Assembly: GCF_051401765.1 (NCBI RefSeq)
Contig: NW_027480504.1
Span: forward strand, 992,001-1,056,000
Origin: Calliopsis andreniformis
Taxonomy: Eukaryota; Arthropoda; Insecta; Hymenoptera; Andrenidae
Direction: 5' to 3'
Length of the DNA stretch: 64,000 bases
Positions 15,033 through 27,190 of this stretch are shown here, piece after piece; position 1 is the first letter of the stretch; each line of letters opens with the position of its first letter. Made by a program: the position numbers and the translations under genes. Below the pieces are notes generated by a model. The model did no database searches. It was not told the origin of the DNA and saw only the letters and a program-made list of their open reading frames with translations.

Positions 15033-17740
15033 ATCCTCAATCATCAATTCTCAATCCTCAATCCTCAATCTTCAATCCTCAATGCTCAATCCTCAATCCT
15101 CAATCCCCAATCCTCAGTCCTCAATCCTCAATCCTCAACCCTCAACCGTCAGTACTCGTCCTCAATTGTCAACACTAAATCCTCAATCCTCAATCTTCAA
15201 TCCTAATTCTTCAATCCTCAATACCCAATCCTCAATCTTCAATCCTCAATCCTCAGTCCTCAATTCTCAATCCTCAATCCTCAGTCCCCAGTCCTCAAAC
15301 CTCAAACCTCAATCCTCAACCCTCAGCCCTCATCCTCAATCCCCAATCCTCAATCCTCAATTCTCAATCCACAATCTTCAATCCCCAATACTCAATCTTC
15401 AATCCTCAATCCTCAATCCTCAATCCTCAATCCTCAATCCTCAATCCTCAATCCTCAATTTTCAATCCTCAATCTTCAATCCTCAATACTCAATATTCAA
15501 TCCTCCATCCTCAATCCTCAATCGTCAGTCTTCAATCCTCAATACTCAATATTCAATCCTCAATCCTCAATCCCCAATCCTCAATTCTAAATCCTCAATC
15601 CTCAATCCTCAATCCTCAATCCTCAATCCTCAATCCTCAATCCTCAATCCTCAAACTTCAATCCTCAACCGTCAGTCCTCGTCCTCAATCCTCAACCCTC
15701 AATCCTCGATCCTCATTCTTCAATCCTCAATCCTCAATCCTCAATCCTCAATCCTCAATCTTCAATCCTCAATACTCAATCTTCAATCCTCAATCCTCAG
15801 TCCTCAAACCTCAATCCTCAATCCTCAATCCTCAGTAATCAATCCTCAATCTTCAATACTGAACGGTCAATCCTCAGTCCTCAATCCTCAATTCTCAATC
15901 CGCGTTCCTCAAACCTCAATCCTCAACCCTCAGTCCTCACACTCAATTCTCAATTCTCTATCCTCAATCCTCAATCCTCAATCTTCAATCCTCAATAATC
16001 AATCTCCAATCCTAGGTCCTCAATCCCCAATCCTCAATCCTTAATCCTCTATCATCAATCCTCAATCCTCAACTCTCATTCCTCAATGCTCAATACTCAA
16101 TCTTCAATCCTCAATCCTCAATCCTCAATCCTCAATCCTCAATCCTCAATCCTCAACCCTCAATCCCCAATGCTCAATCCTCAATACCCAATCCTCAGTC
16201 ATCAATCCTCAATCCACAATCCTCAATCCTCAATCCTCAATACTCAGTCCTCAATCCTCAATCTTCAATCCTCAATACTCAATCTTCAATCCTCAATCCT
16301 CAATCCTCAATCCTCAATCCTCAATCCTCAATCCTCAATCCTCAATTCTCAACCCTCAATCCTCAGTCCTCAGTCCTCAAACCTCAATCCTCAAACCTCA
16401 GCACTCATCCTCAATCCTCAATCCTCAATCCTCAATCCTCAATCCTCAATATTCAATCCTCAATACTCAATCTTCAAACCTCAATCCTCAGTCCTCAAAC
16501 CTCAATTCTGAATCCTCAATCCTGCATCCTCAATCCTCAATCCTCAGTGATCAATCCACAATCCTCAATACCCAATCGTCAGTCCTCAGTCCTCAATCCT
16601 CATCCCTCAATCCTCGTTCCTCAAACCTCAATCCTCAACCCTCAGCCCTCATCCTCAATCCCCAATCCTCAATCCTCAATTCTCAATCCACAATCTTCAA
16701 TCCCCAATACTCAATCTTCAATCCTCAATCCTCAATCCTCAATCCTCAATCCTCAATCCTCAATCCTCAATCCTCAATTTTCAATCCTCAATCTTCAATC
16801 CTCAATACTCAATATTCAATCCTCCATCCTCAATCCTCAATCGTCAGTCTTCAATCCTCAATACTCAATATTCAATCCTCAATCCTCAATCCTCAATCCT
16901 CAATCCTCAATCCTCAGTCCTCAATATTCAATCCTCAGTACCAGATCCTCAATCTTCAATACTCACTCCTCAATCCTGAATCTTCAATCCTCAATACTCA
17001 GTCTTCAAGCCTCAATCCTCAATCCTCAATCCTCAATTATCAATCCTCATTCTCCAATCCTCAATACACAATCCTCAATCTTCAATCCTCAATCCCCAAT
17101 CCTCAATTCTAAATCCTCAATCCTCAATCCTCAATCCTCAATCCTCAATCCTCAATCCTCAATCCTCAATCCTCAAACTTCAATCCTCAACCGTCAGTAC
17201 TCGTCCTCAATCCTCAACCCTCAATCCTCGATCCTCATTCTTCAATCCTCAATCCTCAATCCTCAATCCTCAATCCTCAATCTTCAATCCTCAATACTCA
17301 ATCTTCAATCCTCAATCCTCAGTCCTCAAACCTCAATCCTCAATCCTCAATCCTCAGTAATCAATCCTCAATCTTCAATACTGAATCGTCAATCCTCAGT
17401 CCTCAATCCTCAATTCTCAATCCGCGTTCCTCAAACCTCAATCCTCAACCCTCAGTCCTCACACTCAATTCTCAATTCTCTATCCTCAATCCTCAATCCT
17501 CAATCTTCAATCCTCAATAATCAATCTCCAATCCTAGGTCCTCAATCCCCAATCCTCAATCCTTAATCCTCTATCATCAATCCTCAATCCTCAACTCTCA
17601 TTCCTCAATGCTCAATACTCAATCTTCAATCCTCAATCCTCAATCCTCAATCCTCAATCCTCAATCCTCAACCCTCAATCCCCAATGCTCAATCCTCAAT
17701 ACCCAATCCTCAGTCATCAATCCTCAATCCACAATCCTCA
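15033..17740 (+). repeat. 2708-base tandem duplication, left copy
   Basis: Starts at the string CAATCATCAATTCTCAATCC after 15033. Anchors 16011 and 17533 recur at 18719 and 20241, exactly 2708 bases on. Marker ACTGAACGGTCAATCC near 15856 recurs near 18564. I saw no differences between the copies in the stretches compared. Confidence 0.9.
16011..17532 (+). repeat. 1522-base CCTAGG-to-CCTAGG unit
   Basis: Anchor-to-anchor unit of 1522 bases beginning with CCTAGG and passing through CTCTATCATCAATCC and CAACTCTCATTCC. A second copy occupies 18719-20240 and a longer relative of 1537 bases occupies 33310-34846. Confidence 0.85.
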
Positions 17741-20448
17741 ATCCTCAATCATCAATTCTCAATCCTCAATCCTCAATCTTCAATCCTCAATGCTCAATCC
17801 TCAATCCTCAATCCCCAATCCTCAGTCCTCAATCCTCAATCCTCAACCCTCAACCGTCAGTACTCGTCCTCAATTGTCAACACTAAATCCTCAATCCTCA
17901 ATCTTCAATCCTAATTCTTCAATCCTCAATACCCAATCCTCAATCTTCAATCCTCAATCCTCAGTCCTCAATTCTCAATCCTCAATCCTCAGTCCCCAGT
18001 CCTCAAACCTCAAACCTCAATCCTCAACCCTCAGCCCTCATCCTCAATCCCCAATCCTCAATCCTCAATTCTCAATCCACAATCTTCAATCCCCAATACT
18101 CAATCTTCAATCCTCAATCCTCAATCCTCAATCCTCAATCCTCAATCCTCAATCCTCAATCCTCAATTTTCAATCCTCAATCTTCAATCCTCAATACTCA
18201 ATATTCAATCCTCCATCCTCAATCCTCAATCGTCAGTCTTCAATCCTCAATACTCAATATTCAATCCTCAATCCTCAATCCCCAATCCTCAATTCTAAAT
18301 CCTCAATCCTCAATCCTCAATCCTCAATCCTCAATCCTCAATCCTCAATCCTCAATCCTCAAACTTCAATCCTCAACCGTCAGTCCTCGTCCTCAATCCT
18401 CAACCCTCAATCCTCGATCCTCATTCTTCAATCCTCAATCCTCAATCCTCAATCCTCAATCCTCAATCTTCAATCCTCAATACTCAATCTTCAATCCTCA
18501 ATCCTCAGTCCTCAAACCTCAATCCTCAATCCTCAATCCTCAGTAATCAATCCTCAATCTTCAATACTGAACGGTCAATCCTCAGTCCTCAATCCTCAAT
18601 TCTCAATCCGCGTTCCTCAAACCTCAATCCTCAACCCTCAGTCCTCACACTCAATTCTCAATTCTCTATCCTCAATCCTCAATCCTCAATCTTCAATCCT
18701 CAATAATCAATCTCCAATCCTAGGTCCTCAATCCCCAATCCTCAATCCTTAATCCTCTATCATCAATCCTCAATCCTCAACTCTCATTCCTCAATGCTCA
18801 ATACTCAATCTTCAATCCTCAATCCTCAATCCTCAATCCTCAATCCTCAATCCTCAATCCTCAACCCTCAATCCCCAATGCTCAATCCTCAATACCCAAT
18901 CCTCAGTCATCAATCCTCAATCCACAATCCTCAATCCTCAATCCTCAATACTCAGTCCTCAATCCTCAATCTTCAATCCTCAATACTCAATCTTCAATCC
19001 TCAATCCTCAATCCTCAATCCTCAATCCTCAATCCTCAATCCTCAATCCTCAATTCTCAACCCTCAATCCTCAGTCCTCAGTCCTCAAACCTCAATCCTC
19101 AAACCTCAGCACTCATCCTCAATCCTCAATCCTCAATCCTCAATCCTCAATCCTCAATATTCAATCCTCAATACTCAATCTTCAAACCTCAATCCTCAGT
19201 CCTCAAACCTCAATTCTGAATCCTCAATCCTGCATCCTCAATCCTCAATCCTCAGTGATCAATCCACAATCCTCAATACCCAATCGTCAGTCCTCAGTCC
19301 TCAATCCTCATCCCTCAATCCTCGTTCCTCAAACCTCAATCCTCAACCCTCAGCCCTCATCCTCAATCCCCAATCCTCAATCCTCAATTCTCAATCCACA
19401 ATCTTCAATCCCCAATACTCAATCTTCAATCCTCAATCCTCAATCCTCAATCCTCAATCCTCAATCCTCAATCCTCAATCCTCAATTTTCAATCCTCAAT
19501 CTTCAATCCTCAATACTCAATATTCAATCCTCCATCCTCAATCCTCAATCGTCAGTCTTCAATCCTCAATACTCAATATTCAATCCTCAATCCTCAATCC
19601 TCAATCCTCAATCCTCAATCCTCAGTCCTCAATATTCAATCCTCAGTACCAGATCCTCAATCTTCAATACTCACTCCTCAATCCTGAATCTTCAATCCTC
19701 AATACTCAGTCTTCAAGCCTCAATCCTCAATCCTCAATCCTCAATTATCAATCCTCATTCTCCAATCCTCAATACACAATCCTCAATCTTCAATCCTCAA
19801 TCCCCAATCCTCAATTCTAAATCCTCAATCCTCAATCCTCAATCCTCAATCCTCAATCCTCAATCCTCAATCCTCAATCCTCAAACTTCAATCCTCAACC
19901 GTCAGTACTCGTCCTCAATCCTCAACCCTCAATCCTCGATCCTCATTCTTCAATCCTCAATCCTCAATCCTCAATCCTCAATCCTCAATCTTCAATCCTC
20001 AATACTCAATCTTCAATCCTCAATCCTCAGTCCTCAAACCTCAATCCTCAATCCTCAATCCTCAGTAATCAATCCTCAATCTTCAATACTGAATCGTCAA
20101 TCCTCAGTCCTCAATCCTCAATTCTCAATCCGCGTTCCTCAAACCTCAATCCTCAACCCTCAGTCCTCACACTCAATTCTCAATTCTCTATCCTCAATCC
20201 TCAATCCTCAATCTTCAATCCTCAATAATCAATCTCCAATCCTAGGTCCTCAATCCCCAATCCTCAATCCTTAATCCTCTATCATCAATCCTCAATCCTC
20301 AACTCTCATTCCTCAATGCTCAATACTCAATCTTCAATCCTCAATCCTCAATCCTCAATCCTCAATCCTCAATCCTCAACCCTCAATCCCCAATGCTCAA
20401 TCCTCAATACCCAATCCTCAGTCATCAATCCTCAATCCACAATCCTCA
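17741..20448 (+). repeat. 2708-base tandem duplication, right copy
   Basis: The left border is visible because the sequence before it (CCACAATCCTCAATCC) differs from that before the left copy (CTTCATTCCTCAATCC). After its end at about 20448 the array goes on with TCAATACTCAGTCCTC, the normal type A order. Confidence 0.9.
18719..20240 (+). repeat. 1522-base CCTAGG-to-CCTAGG unit, second copy
   Basis: Same length and variant order as 16011-17532; it is the part of the 2708-base duplication bounded by CCTAGG on both sides. GTCAGTACTCGTCC near 19903 matches 17195. Confidence 0.85.
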
Positions 20449-22170
20449 ATCCTCAATCCTCAATACTCAGTCCTCAATCCTCAATCTTCAATCCTCAATA
20501 CTCAATCTTCAATCCTCAATCCTCAATCCTCAATCCTCAATCCTCAATCCTCAATCCTCAATTCTCAACCCTCAATCCTCAGTCCTCAGTCCTCAAACCT
20601 CAATCCTCAAACCTCAGCACTCATCCTCAATCCTCAATCCTCAATCCTCAATCCTCAACCCTCAATCTTCAATCCTCAATACTCAATCTTCAAACCTCAA
20701 TCCTCAGTCCTCAAACCTCAATTCTGAATCCTCAATCCTGCATCCTCAATCCTCAATCCTCAGTGATCAATCCACAATCCTCAATACCCAATCGTCAGTC
20801 CTCAGTCCTCAATCCTCATCCCTCAATCCTCGTTCCTCAAACCTCAATCCTCAACCCTCAGCCCTCAACCTCAATTCTCAATTCTCAATACTCAATCCTC
20901 AATCCTCAATCTTCAATCCTCAATAATCAATCTCCAATCCTAGATCCTCAATCCCCAATCCTCAATCCTTAATCCTCAATCTTCAATCCTCAATCCCCAG
21001 TCCTCAATCTCCAATCCTGAATGCTCAATCCTCAATCTTCAATCCTCAGTCCTCAATCCTCAATCCTCAATCCTCAAACCTCAATCCTCAACCGTCAGTC
21101 CTCGTCCTCAATCCTCAACCCTCAATCATCAATCCACAATCTTTAATCCTCAATACTCAATATTCACTCCTCAGTCCTCAATACTCAATCCTCAATCTTC
21201 AATCCTCAATCCTCAATCCTCAATCCTCAATCCTCAATCTTCAATCCTCAATGCTCAATCCTCAATCCTCAATCCTCAATCCTCAACCCTCAATCCCCAA
21301 TGCTCAATCCTCAATACCCAATCCTCAGTCATCAATCCTCAATCCACAATCCTCAATCCTCAATCCTCAATACTCAGTCCTCAATCCTCAATCTTCAATC
21401 CTCAATACTCAATCTTCAATCCTCAATCCTCAATCCTCAATCCTCAATCCTCAATCCTCAATCCTCAATCCTCAATTCTCAACCCTCAATCCTCAGTCCT
21501 CAGTCCTCAAACCTCAATCCTCAAACCTCAGCACTCATCCTCAATCCTCAATCCTCAATCCTCAATCCTCAATCCTCAATCTTCAATCCTCAATACTCAA
21601 TCTTCAAACCTCAATCCTCAGTCCTCAAACCTCAATTCTGAATCCTCAATCCTGCATCCTCAATCCTCAATCCTCAGTGATCAATCCACAATCCTCAATA
21701 CCCAATCGTCAGTCCTCAGTCCTCAATCCTCATCCCTCAATCCTCGTTCCTCAAACCTCAATCCTCAACCCTCAGCCCTCAACCTCAATTCTCAATTCTC
21801 AATACTCAATCCTCAATCCTCAATCTTCAATCCTCAATAATCAATCTCCAATCCTAGATCCTCAATCCCCAATCCTCAATCCTTAATCCTCAATCTTCAA
21901 TCCTCAATCCCCAGTCCTCAATCTCCAATCCTCAATGCTCAATCCTCAATCTTCAATCCTCAGTCCTCAATCCTCAATCCTCAATCCTCAAACCTCAATT
22001 CTCAACCGTCAGTCCTCGTCCTCAATCCTCAACCCTCAATCATCAATCCACAATATTTAATCCTCAATACTCAATATTCACTCCTCAGTCCTCAATACTC
22101 AATCCTCAATCTTCAATCCTCAATCCTCAATCCTCAATCCTCAATCCTCAATCTTCAATCCTCAATGCTC
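20340..22170 (+). repeat. 914-base tandem pair
   Basis: Anchors 20939 and 21853 are 914 bases apart, and the strings CCCCAATGCTCAATCC (20388/21295) and CTCAGTGATCAATCC (20759/21673) recur 907-914 bases apart. The interval 914 also separates anchors 4779 and 5693, so the same type of unit exists elsewhere in type A. Borders are approximate. Confidence 0.75.
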
Positions 22171-24590
22171 AATCCTCAATCCTCAATCCTCAGTCCTCAA
22201 TCCTCAATCCTCAACCCTCAACCGTCAGTACTCGTCCTCACTCGTCAACACTCAATCCTCAATCCTCAATCTTCAATCCTCATTCTTCAATCCTCAATAC
22301 ACAATCCTCAATCTTCAATCATCAATCCTCAGTCCTCAATTCTCAATCCTCAATCCTCAGTCCCCAGTCCTCAAACCTCAAACCTCAATCCTCAACCCTC
22401 AGCCCTCATCCTCAATCCTCAATCCTCAATCCTCAATTCTCAATCCACAATCTTCAATCCCCAATACTCAATCTTCAATCCTCAATCCTCAATCCTCAAT
22501 CCTCAATCCTCAATCCTCAATCCTCAATCCTCAATTTTCAATCCTCAATCTTCAATCCTCAATACTCAATATTCAATCCTCAATCCTCAATTCTCAATCT
22601 TCAATCCTCAATACTGAACCTTCAATCCTCAATCCACAATCCTCAATCCTCAATCCTCAATCCTCAGTAATCAATCCTCAATCTTCAATACTCAATCGTC
22701 ATTCCTCAGTCCTCAATCCTCAATCCTCAATCCTCGTTCCTCAAACCTCAATCCACAACCCTCAGTCCTCATCCTGAATTCTCAATTCTCAATCCTCAAT
22801 CCTCAATCCTCAATATTCAATCATCAATAATCAATCTCCAATCCTAGATCCTCAATACCCAATCTTCAATCCTTAATCCTCAATCTTCAATCCTCAATCC
22901 CCAGTCCTCAATCTTCAATCCTCAATGCTCAATCCTCAGTCCTCAATCCACAGTCCTCAGTCCTCAACCCTCAACCCTCAAACCTCAATCCTCAACCGTC
23001 AGTCCTCATCCTCTGTCGTCAAAACTCAATCCTCAATCCTCAATCTTCAATCCTCAATACTCAATATTCAATACTCAATCCTCAATCTTCAATCCTCAAT
23101 CTTCAATCCTCAATCCTCAATCCTCAATCCTCAATCCTCAATCCTCAATCCTCAATCCTCAATCCTCATTCTTCAATCCTCAATACCCAATCCTCAATCT
23201 TCAATCCTCAATACTCAATCCTCAATCCTCAATCCTCAATCCTCAATATTCAATCCTCAGTCCCACATCCTCAATCTTCAATACTCACTCCTCAGTCCTG
23301 AGTCTTCAATCCTCAATACTCAGTCTTCAATCCTCAATCCTCAATCCTCAATCCTCAATCCTCAATCCTCATTCTCCAATCCTCAATACCTAATCCTCAA
23401 TCTTCAATCCTCAATCCCCAATCCTCAATTCTAAATCCTCAATCCTCAATCCTCAATCCTCAATCCTCAATCCTCAATCCTCAATCCTCAATCCTCAAAC
23501 TTCAATCCTCAACCGTCAGTCCTCGTCCTCAATCCTCAACCCTCAATCCTCAATCCTCATTCTTCAATCCTCAATCCTCAACCCTCAATCCTCAATCCTC
23601 AATATTCAATCCTCAATACTCAATATTCAGTCCTCAATCCTCAATCCTCAATCCTCAATCCTCAGTCCCCAGTCCTCAAACCTCAATCCTCAATCCTCAG
23701 CCCTCATCCTCAATCCTCAATCCTCAATCCTCAATCCTCGTTCCTCAAACCTCAATCCTCAATCCTCAATCCTCATTCTTCAATCCTCAATACCCAATCC
23801 ACAACCTTCATTTCTCAATCCTCAATCATCAATTCTCAATCCCCAGTCCTCAATCTCCAATCCTCAATGCTCAATCCTCAATCTTCAATCCTCAGTCCTC
23901 AATCCTCAATCCTCAATCCTCAAACCTCAATCCTCAACCGTCAGTCCTCGTCCTCAATCCTCAACCCTCAATCTTCAATCCACAATCTTCGATCCTCAAT
24001 ACTCAATATTCAGTCCACAATCCTCAATCCTCAATCCTCAATCCTCAGTCCCCAGTCCTCAAACCTCAATCCTCAATCCTCAGCCCTCATCCTCAATCCT
24101 CAATCCTCAATCCTCAATATTCAATCCTCAGTCCCACATCCTCAATCTTCAATACTCACTCCTCAGTCCTGAGCCTTCAATCCTCAATACTCAGTCTTCA
24201 ATCCTCAATCCTCAATCCTCAATCCTCAATCCTCAATCCTCATTCTCCAATCCTCAATACCTAATCCTCAATCTTCAATCCTCAATCCCCAATCCTCAAT
24301 TCTAAATCCTCAATCCTCAATCCTCAATCCTCAATCCTCAATCCTCAATCCTCAATCCTCAAACTTCAATCCTCAGCCGTCAGTCCTCGTCCTCAATCCT
24401 CAACCCTCAATCCTCAATCCTCATTCTTCAATCCTCAATCCTCAATCCTCAATCCTCAATCCTCAATCTTCAATCCTCATTACTCAATATTCAGTCCTCA
24501 ATCCTCAATCCTCAGTCCTCAATCCTCAATCCTCAACCCTCAAACCTCAACCCTCAACCGTCAGTACTCGTCCTCAATCGTCAACACTCA
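21690..24590 (+). repeat. 2.7 kb segment, copy 3 of 4 (lacks the left third)
   Basis: Offset 20692 from 1000-2740 is exact at 1473/22165 and 2151/22843; further right it becomes 20720 (3147/23867). It shares rare variants with the first copy: GTCAAAACTC near 23020, CTTCGATCC near 23988 (partner near 3270), and CTCATTACTC at 24477 (partner 3769). It is therefore the closest relative of the segment 20 kb away and not of the one 11 kb away. Confidence 0.82.
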
Positions 24591-26267
24591 ATCCTCAATC
24601 CTCAATCTTCAATCCTCATTCTTAAATCCTCAATACCCAATCCTCAGTCTTCAATCCTCAATCCTCAATCCTCAATCCTCAATCCTCAATCCTCATTCTT
24701 CAATCCTCAATACCCAATCCTCAATCTTCAATCCTCAATCTTCAATCCTCAATACTCAATCTTCAATCCTCAATCCTCAATCCTCAATCCTCAATCCTCA
24801 ATCCTCAATCCCCAATCCTCAATCGTCAATCTTCAATCCTCAATACTCAATCTTCAATCCTCAATCCTCAATACTCAATACACAATCCTCATTCTTCAAT
24901 CCTCAATCCTCAGTCCTCAAACCTCAATTATGAATCCTCAATCCTGCATCCTCAATCCTCAATCCTCAGTAATCAGTCCTCAATCCTCAATACTCAATCG
25001 ACAGTCCTCAGTCCGCAATCCTCATCCCTCAATCCTCGTTCCTCAAACCTCAATCCTCAACACTCAGCCCTCAACCTCAATTCTCAATTCTCAATAATCA
25101 ATCCTCAATCCTCAATCTTCAATCCTCAATAATCAATCTCCAATCCTAGATCCTCAATCCCCAATCCTCAATCCTTAATCCTCAATCTTCAATCCTCAAT
25201 CCCCAGTCCTCAATCTCCAATCCTCAATGCTCAATCCTTAATCTTCAATCCTCAGTCCTCAATCCTCAATCCTCAATCCTCAAACCTCAATCCTCAACCG
25301 TTAGTCCTCGTCCTCAATCCTCAACCCTCAATCATCAATCCACAATCTTCAATCCTCAATACTCAATATTCAGTCCTCAATCCTCAATCCTCAATCCTCA
25401 ATCTTCAATCCTCAATCCTCAATCCTCAATCCTCAATCCTCAATCCTCATTCTTCAATCCTCAATACCCACTCCACAATCTTCATTCCTCAATCCTCAAT
25501 CATCAATTCTCAATCCTCAATCCTCAATCTTCAATCCTCAATGCTCAATCCTCAATCCTCAATCCCCAATCCTCAGTCCTCAATCCTCAATCCTCAACCC
25601 TCAACCGTCAGTACTCGTCCTCAATTGTCAACACTAAATCCTCAATCCTCAATCTTCAATCCTAATTCTTCAATCCTCAATACCCAATCCTCAATCTTCA
25701 ATCCTCAATCCTCAGTCCTCAATTCTCAATCCTCAATCCTCAGTCCCCAGTCCTCAAACCTCAAACCTCAATCCTCAACCCTCAGCCCTCATCCTCAATC
25801 CCCAATCCTCAATCCTCAATTCTCAATCCACAATCGTCAATCCCCAATACTCAATCTTCAATCCTCAATCCTCAATCCTCAATCCTCAATCCTCAATCCT
25901 AAATCCTCAATCCTCAATTTTCAATCCTCAATCTTCAATCCTCAATACTCAATATTCAATCCTCCATCCTCAATCCTCAATCGTCAGTCTTCAATCCTCA
26001 ATACTCAATATTCAATCCTCAATCCTCAATCCTCAATCCTCAATCCTCAATCTTTAATACTCAATCCTCATTCTTCAATCCTCAATCCTCAATCCTCAAT
26101 CCTCAATCCTCAATTTTCAATCCACAATACTCAATCTTCAATCCTCAATCCTCAATCCTCAGCCCTCAACCCTCAATCGTCAGTCTTCAATCCTCAATAC
26201 TCAATCTTCAATCCCTCAATCCTCAATCCTCAATCCTCAATCATTAATCCTCAATCCTCAATCCTCA

Positions 26268-26726
26268 ATATTCAACGCACAACCCTCAACCATCAATCCT
26301 CAATACTCAACCATCAATCCTCAATTCTCAATACTCAATAGAATATCCTGAATTCTCATGGTTCAATACTCAATCCACAATATTCAATAATCAAATCTCA
26401 ATCCTCAAACATCAATTCTCAACACTCAATCCTCAACACTCAGTCCTCTCTCTTCAGTCCTCCATCCTCAATCCTCAGTCCTCAAGCGTCAATCCTCAAT
26501 CCTCAATCCTCAACCCTCAATCCTCTGTCCTCAAACCTCCACCCCGAATCCTCAATCCTGAATCCTCAATCTTCAGCCATAAGACCTCAACAATCAATTG
26601 TCAATCCTCAATCATCAATAGAATATCCTCAATTCACAGTTTCCAATACTCAATCAACATTCTTCAATCTTCAAATGTCGATCCACTAACATCAACTCTC
26701 ATCACGCATCCCTCAACACACAGTCC
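26268..26726 (+). repeat. B1/B2 cassette, complete (26341 + 26621)
   Basis: Order in a complete cassette: ATTCAACGCACAACC, then B1 73 bases in (AATATCC, TGAATTC and TCATGGT as degenerate 7-mers), then TCAAGCGTC and CCACCCCGAATCC, then B2 (AATATCC followed by TCAATTCACAG), then CATCACGCATCCC. B1 contains an EcoRI-type GAATTC. This copy has ATAAGACCTC and TTTCCAATAC between and after the anchors. Confidence 0.88.
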
Positions 26727-27082
26727 TCAATCTTCAATCCTCAATCCTCAATTCTCAATCTTCAATCCTCAACACTGAACCTTCAATCCTCAATCCTCAA
26801 TCCTCAGTCCTCAATCCTCAATCCTCTATCTTCAATCCTCAGTCCCCGATCCTCAATCTTCAACCCTCAATCCTCAATCCTCAACCCTCGATCCTCAATA
26901 CCCAATCCACAGTCTTCAATCCTCAATCCTCAATCCTCAATCCTCAATCCTCAATCCTCAATCCTCAATCCTCAATCCTCAATCCTCAGTCCTCAAACCT
27001 CAATTCTGAATCCTCAATCCTGAGTCCTCAATCTTCAGCCCTCAGTCCTCAACAATCAGTAGTCAATCCTCAATCCTCAATA

Positions 27083-27190
27083 GAATATCCACAAATCACA
27101 GTTTTCAACACTCAATACTCAATCTGCAATTTTCAAACCTCTATCCACAAACATCAATTCTCATCACTCAACCCTCAACACTCAGTCCTC
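27083..27190 (+). repeat. B3 anchor block, first copy
   Basis: B3 reads GAATATCCACAAATCACAG here (CTCAATTCACAG elsewhere), followed by TCAACACTC, AATCTGCAATTTTC, CTATCCACAAACATC and CTCATCACTCAACC. It lies 462 bases after B2 at 26621, against 623 bases in the 40549/41172 and 49729/50352 pairs. Confidence 0.85.

Larger units (their letters stand above)
456..25150 (+). repeat. CCTAG anchor series of type A (21 copies)
   Basis: CCTAGG occurs at 456, 8748, 16011, 17533, 18719 and 20241. CCTAGA occurs at 1161, 2151, 4005, 4779, 5693, 6467, 7359, 9453, 10443, 12411, 14686, 20939, 21853, 22843 and 25145. Each is preceded by AATAATCAATCT-like sequence and is usually followed within about 35 bases by CCTTAATCC. 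The TAA and TAG triplets of this anchor supply most of the stops that end the open frames. Successive intervals recur: 705 (twice, plus 698), 990 (three times), 914 and 774 (twice each) and 1522 (twice). They show the higher-order period more clearly than the heptamers do. Confidence 0.9.
1..26030 (+). repeat. Type A higher-order domain, first block
   Basis: This block is defined by two recurring variant strings. One is the CCTAG anchor: TCAATAA, TCAATCT and CCAATCC followed by TAGATCC or TAGGTCC. The other is the CAACCGTCAGTCCTCGTCC string, which recurs roughly every 500 bases (113, 1312, 2302, 2793, 3217 and so on). None of the GAATATC anchors of type B was seen here. Internally it is a nest of duplications (offsets 1688, 1968, 2708, 914 and 8292 bases, listed separately). 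It passes into type B sequence at about 26020-26040, where the match to 15082-15560 stops. Confidence 0.85.
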
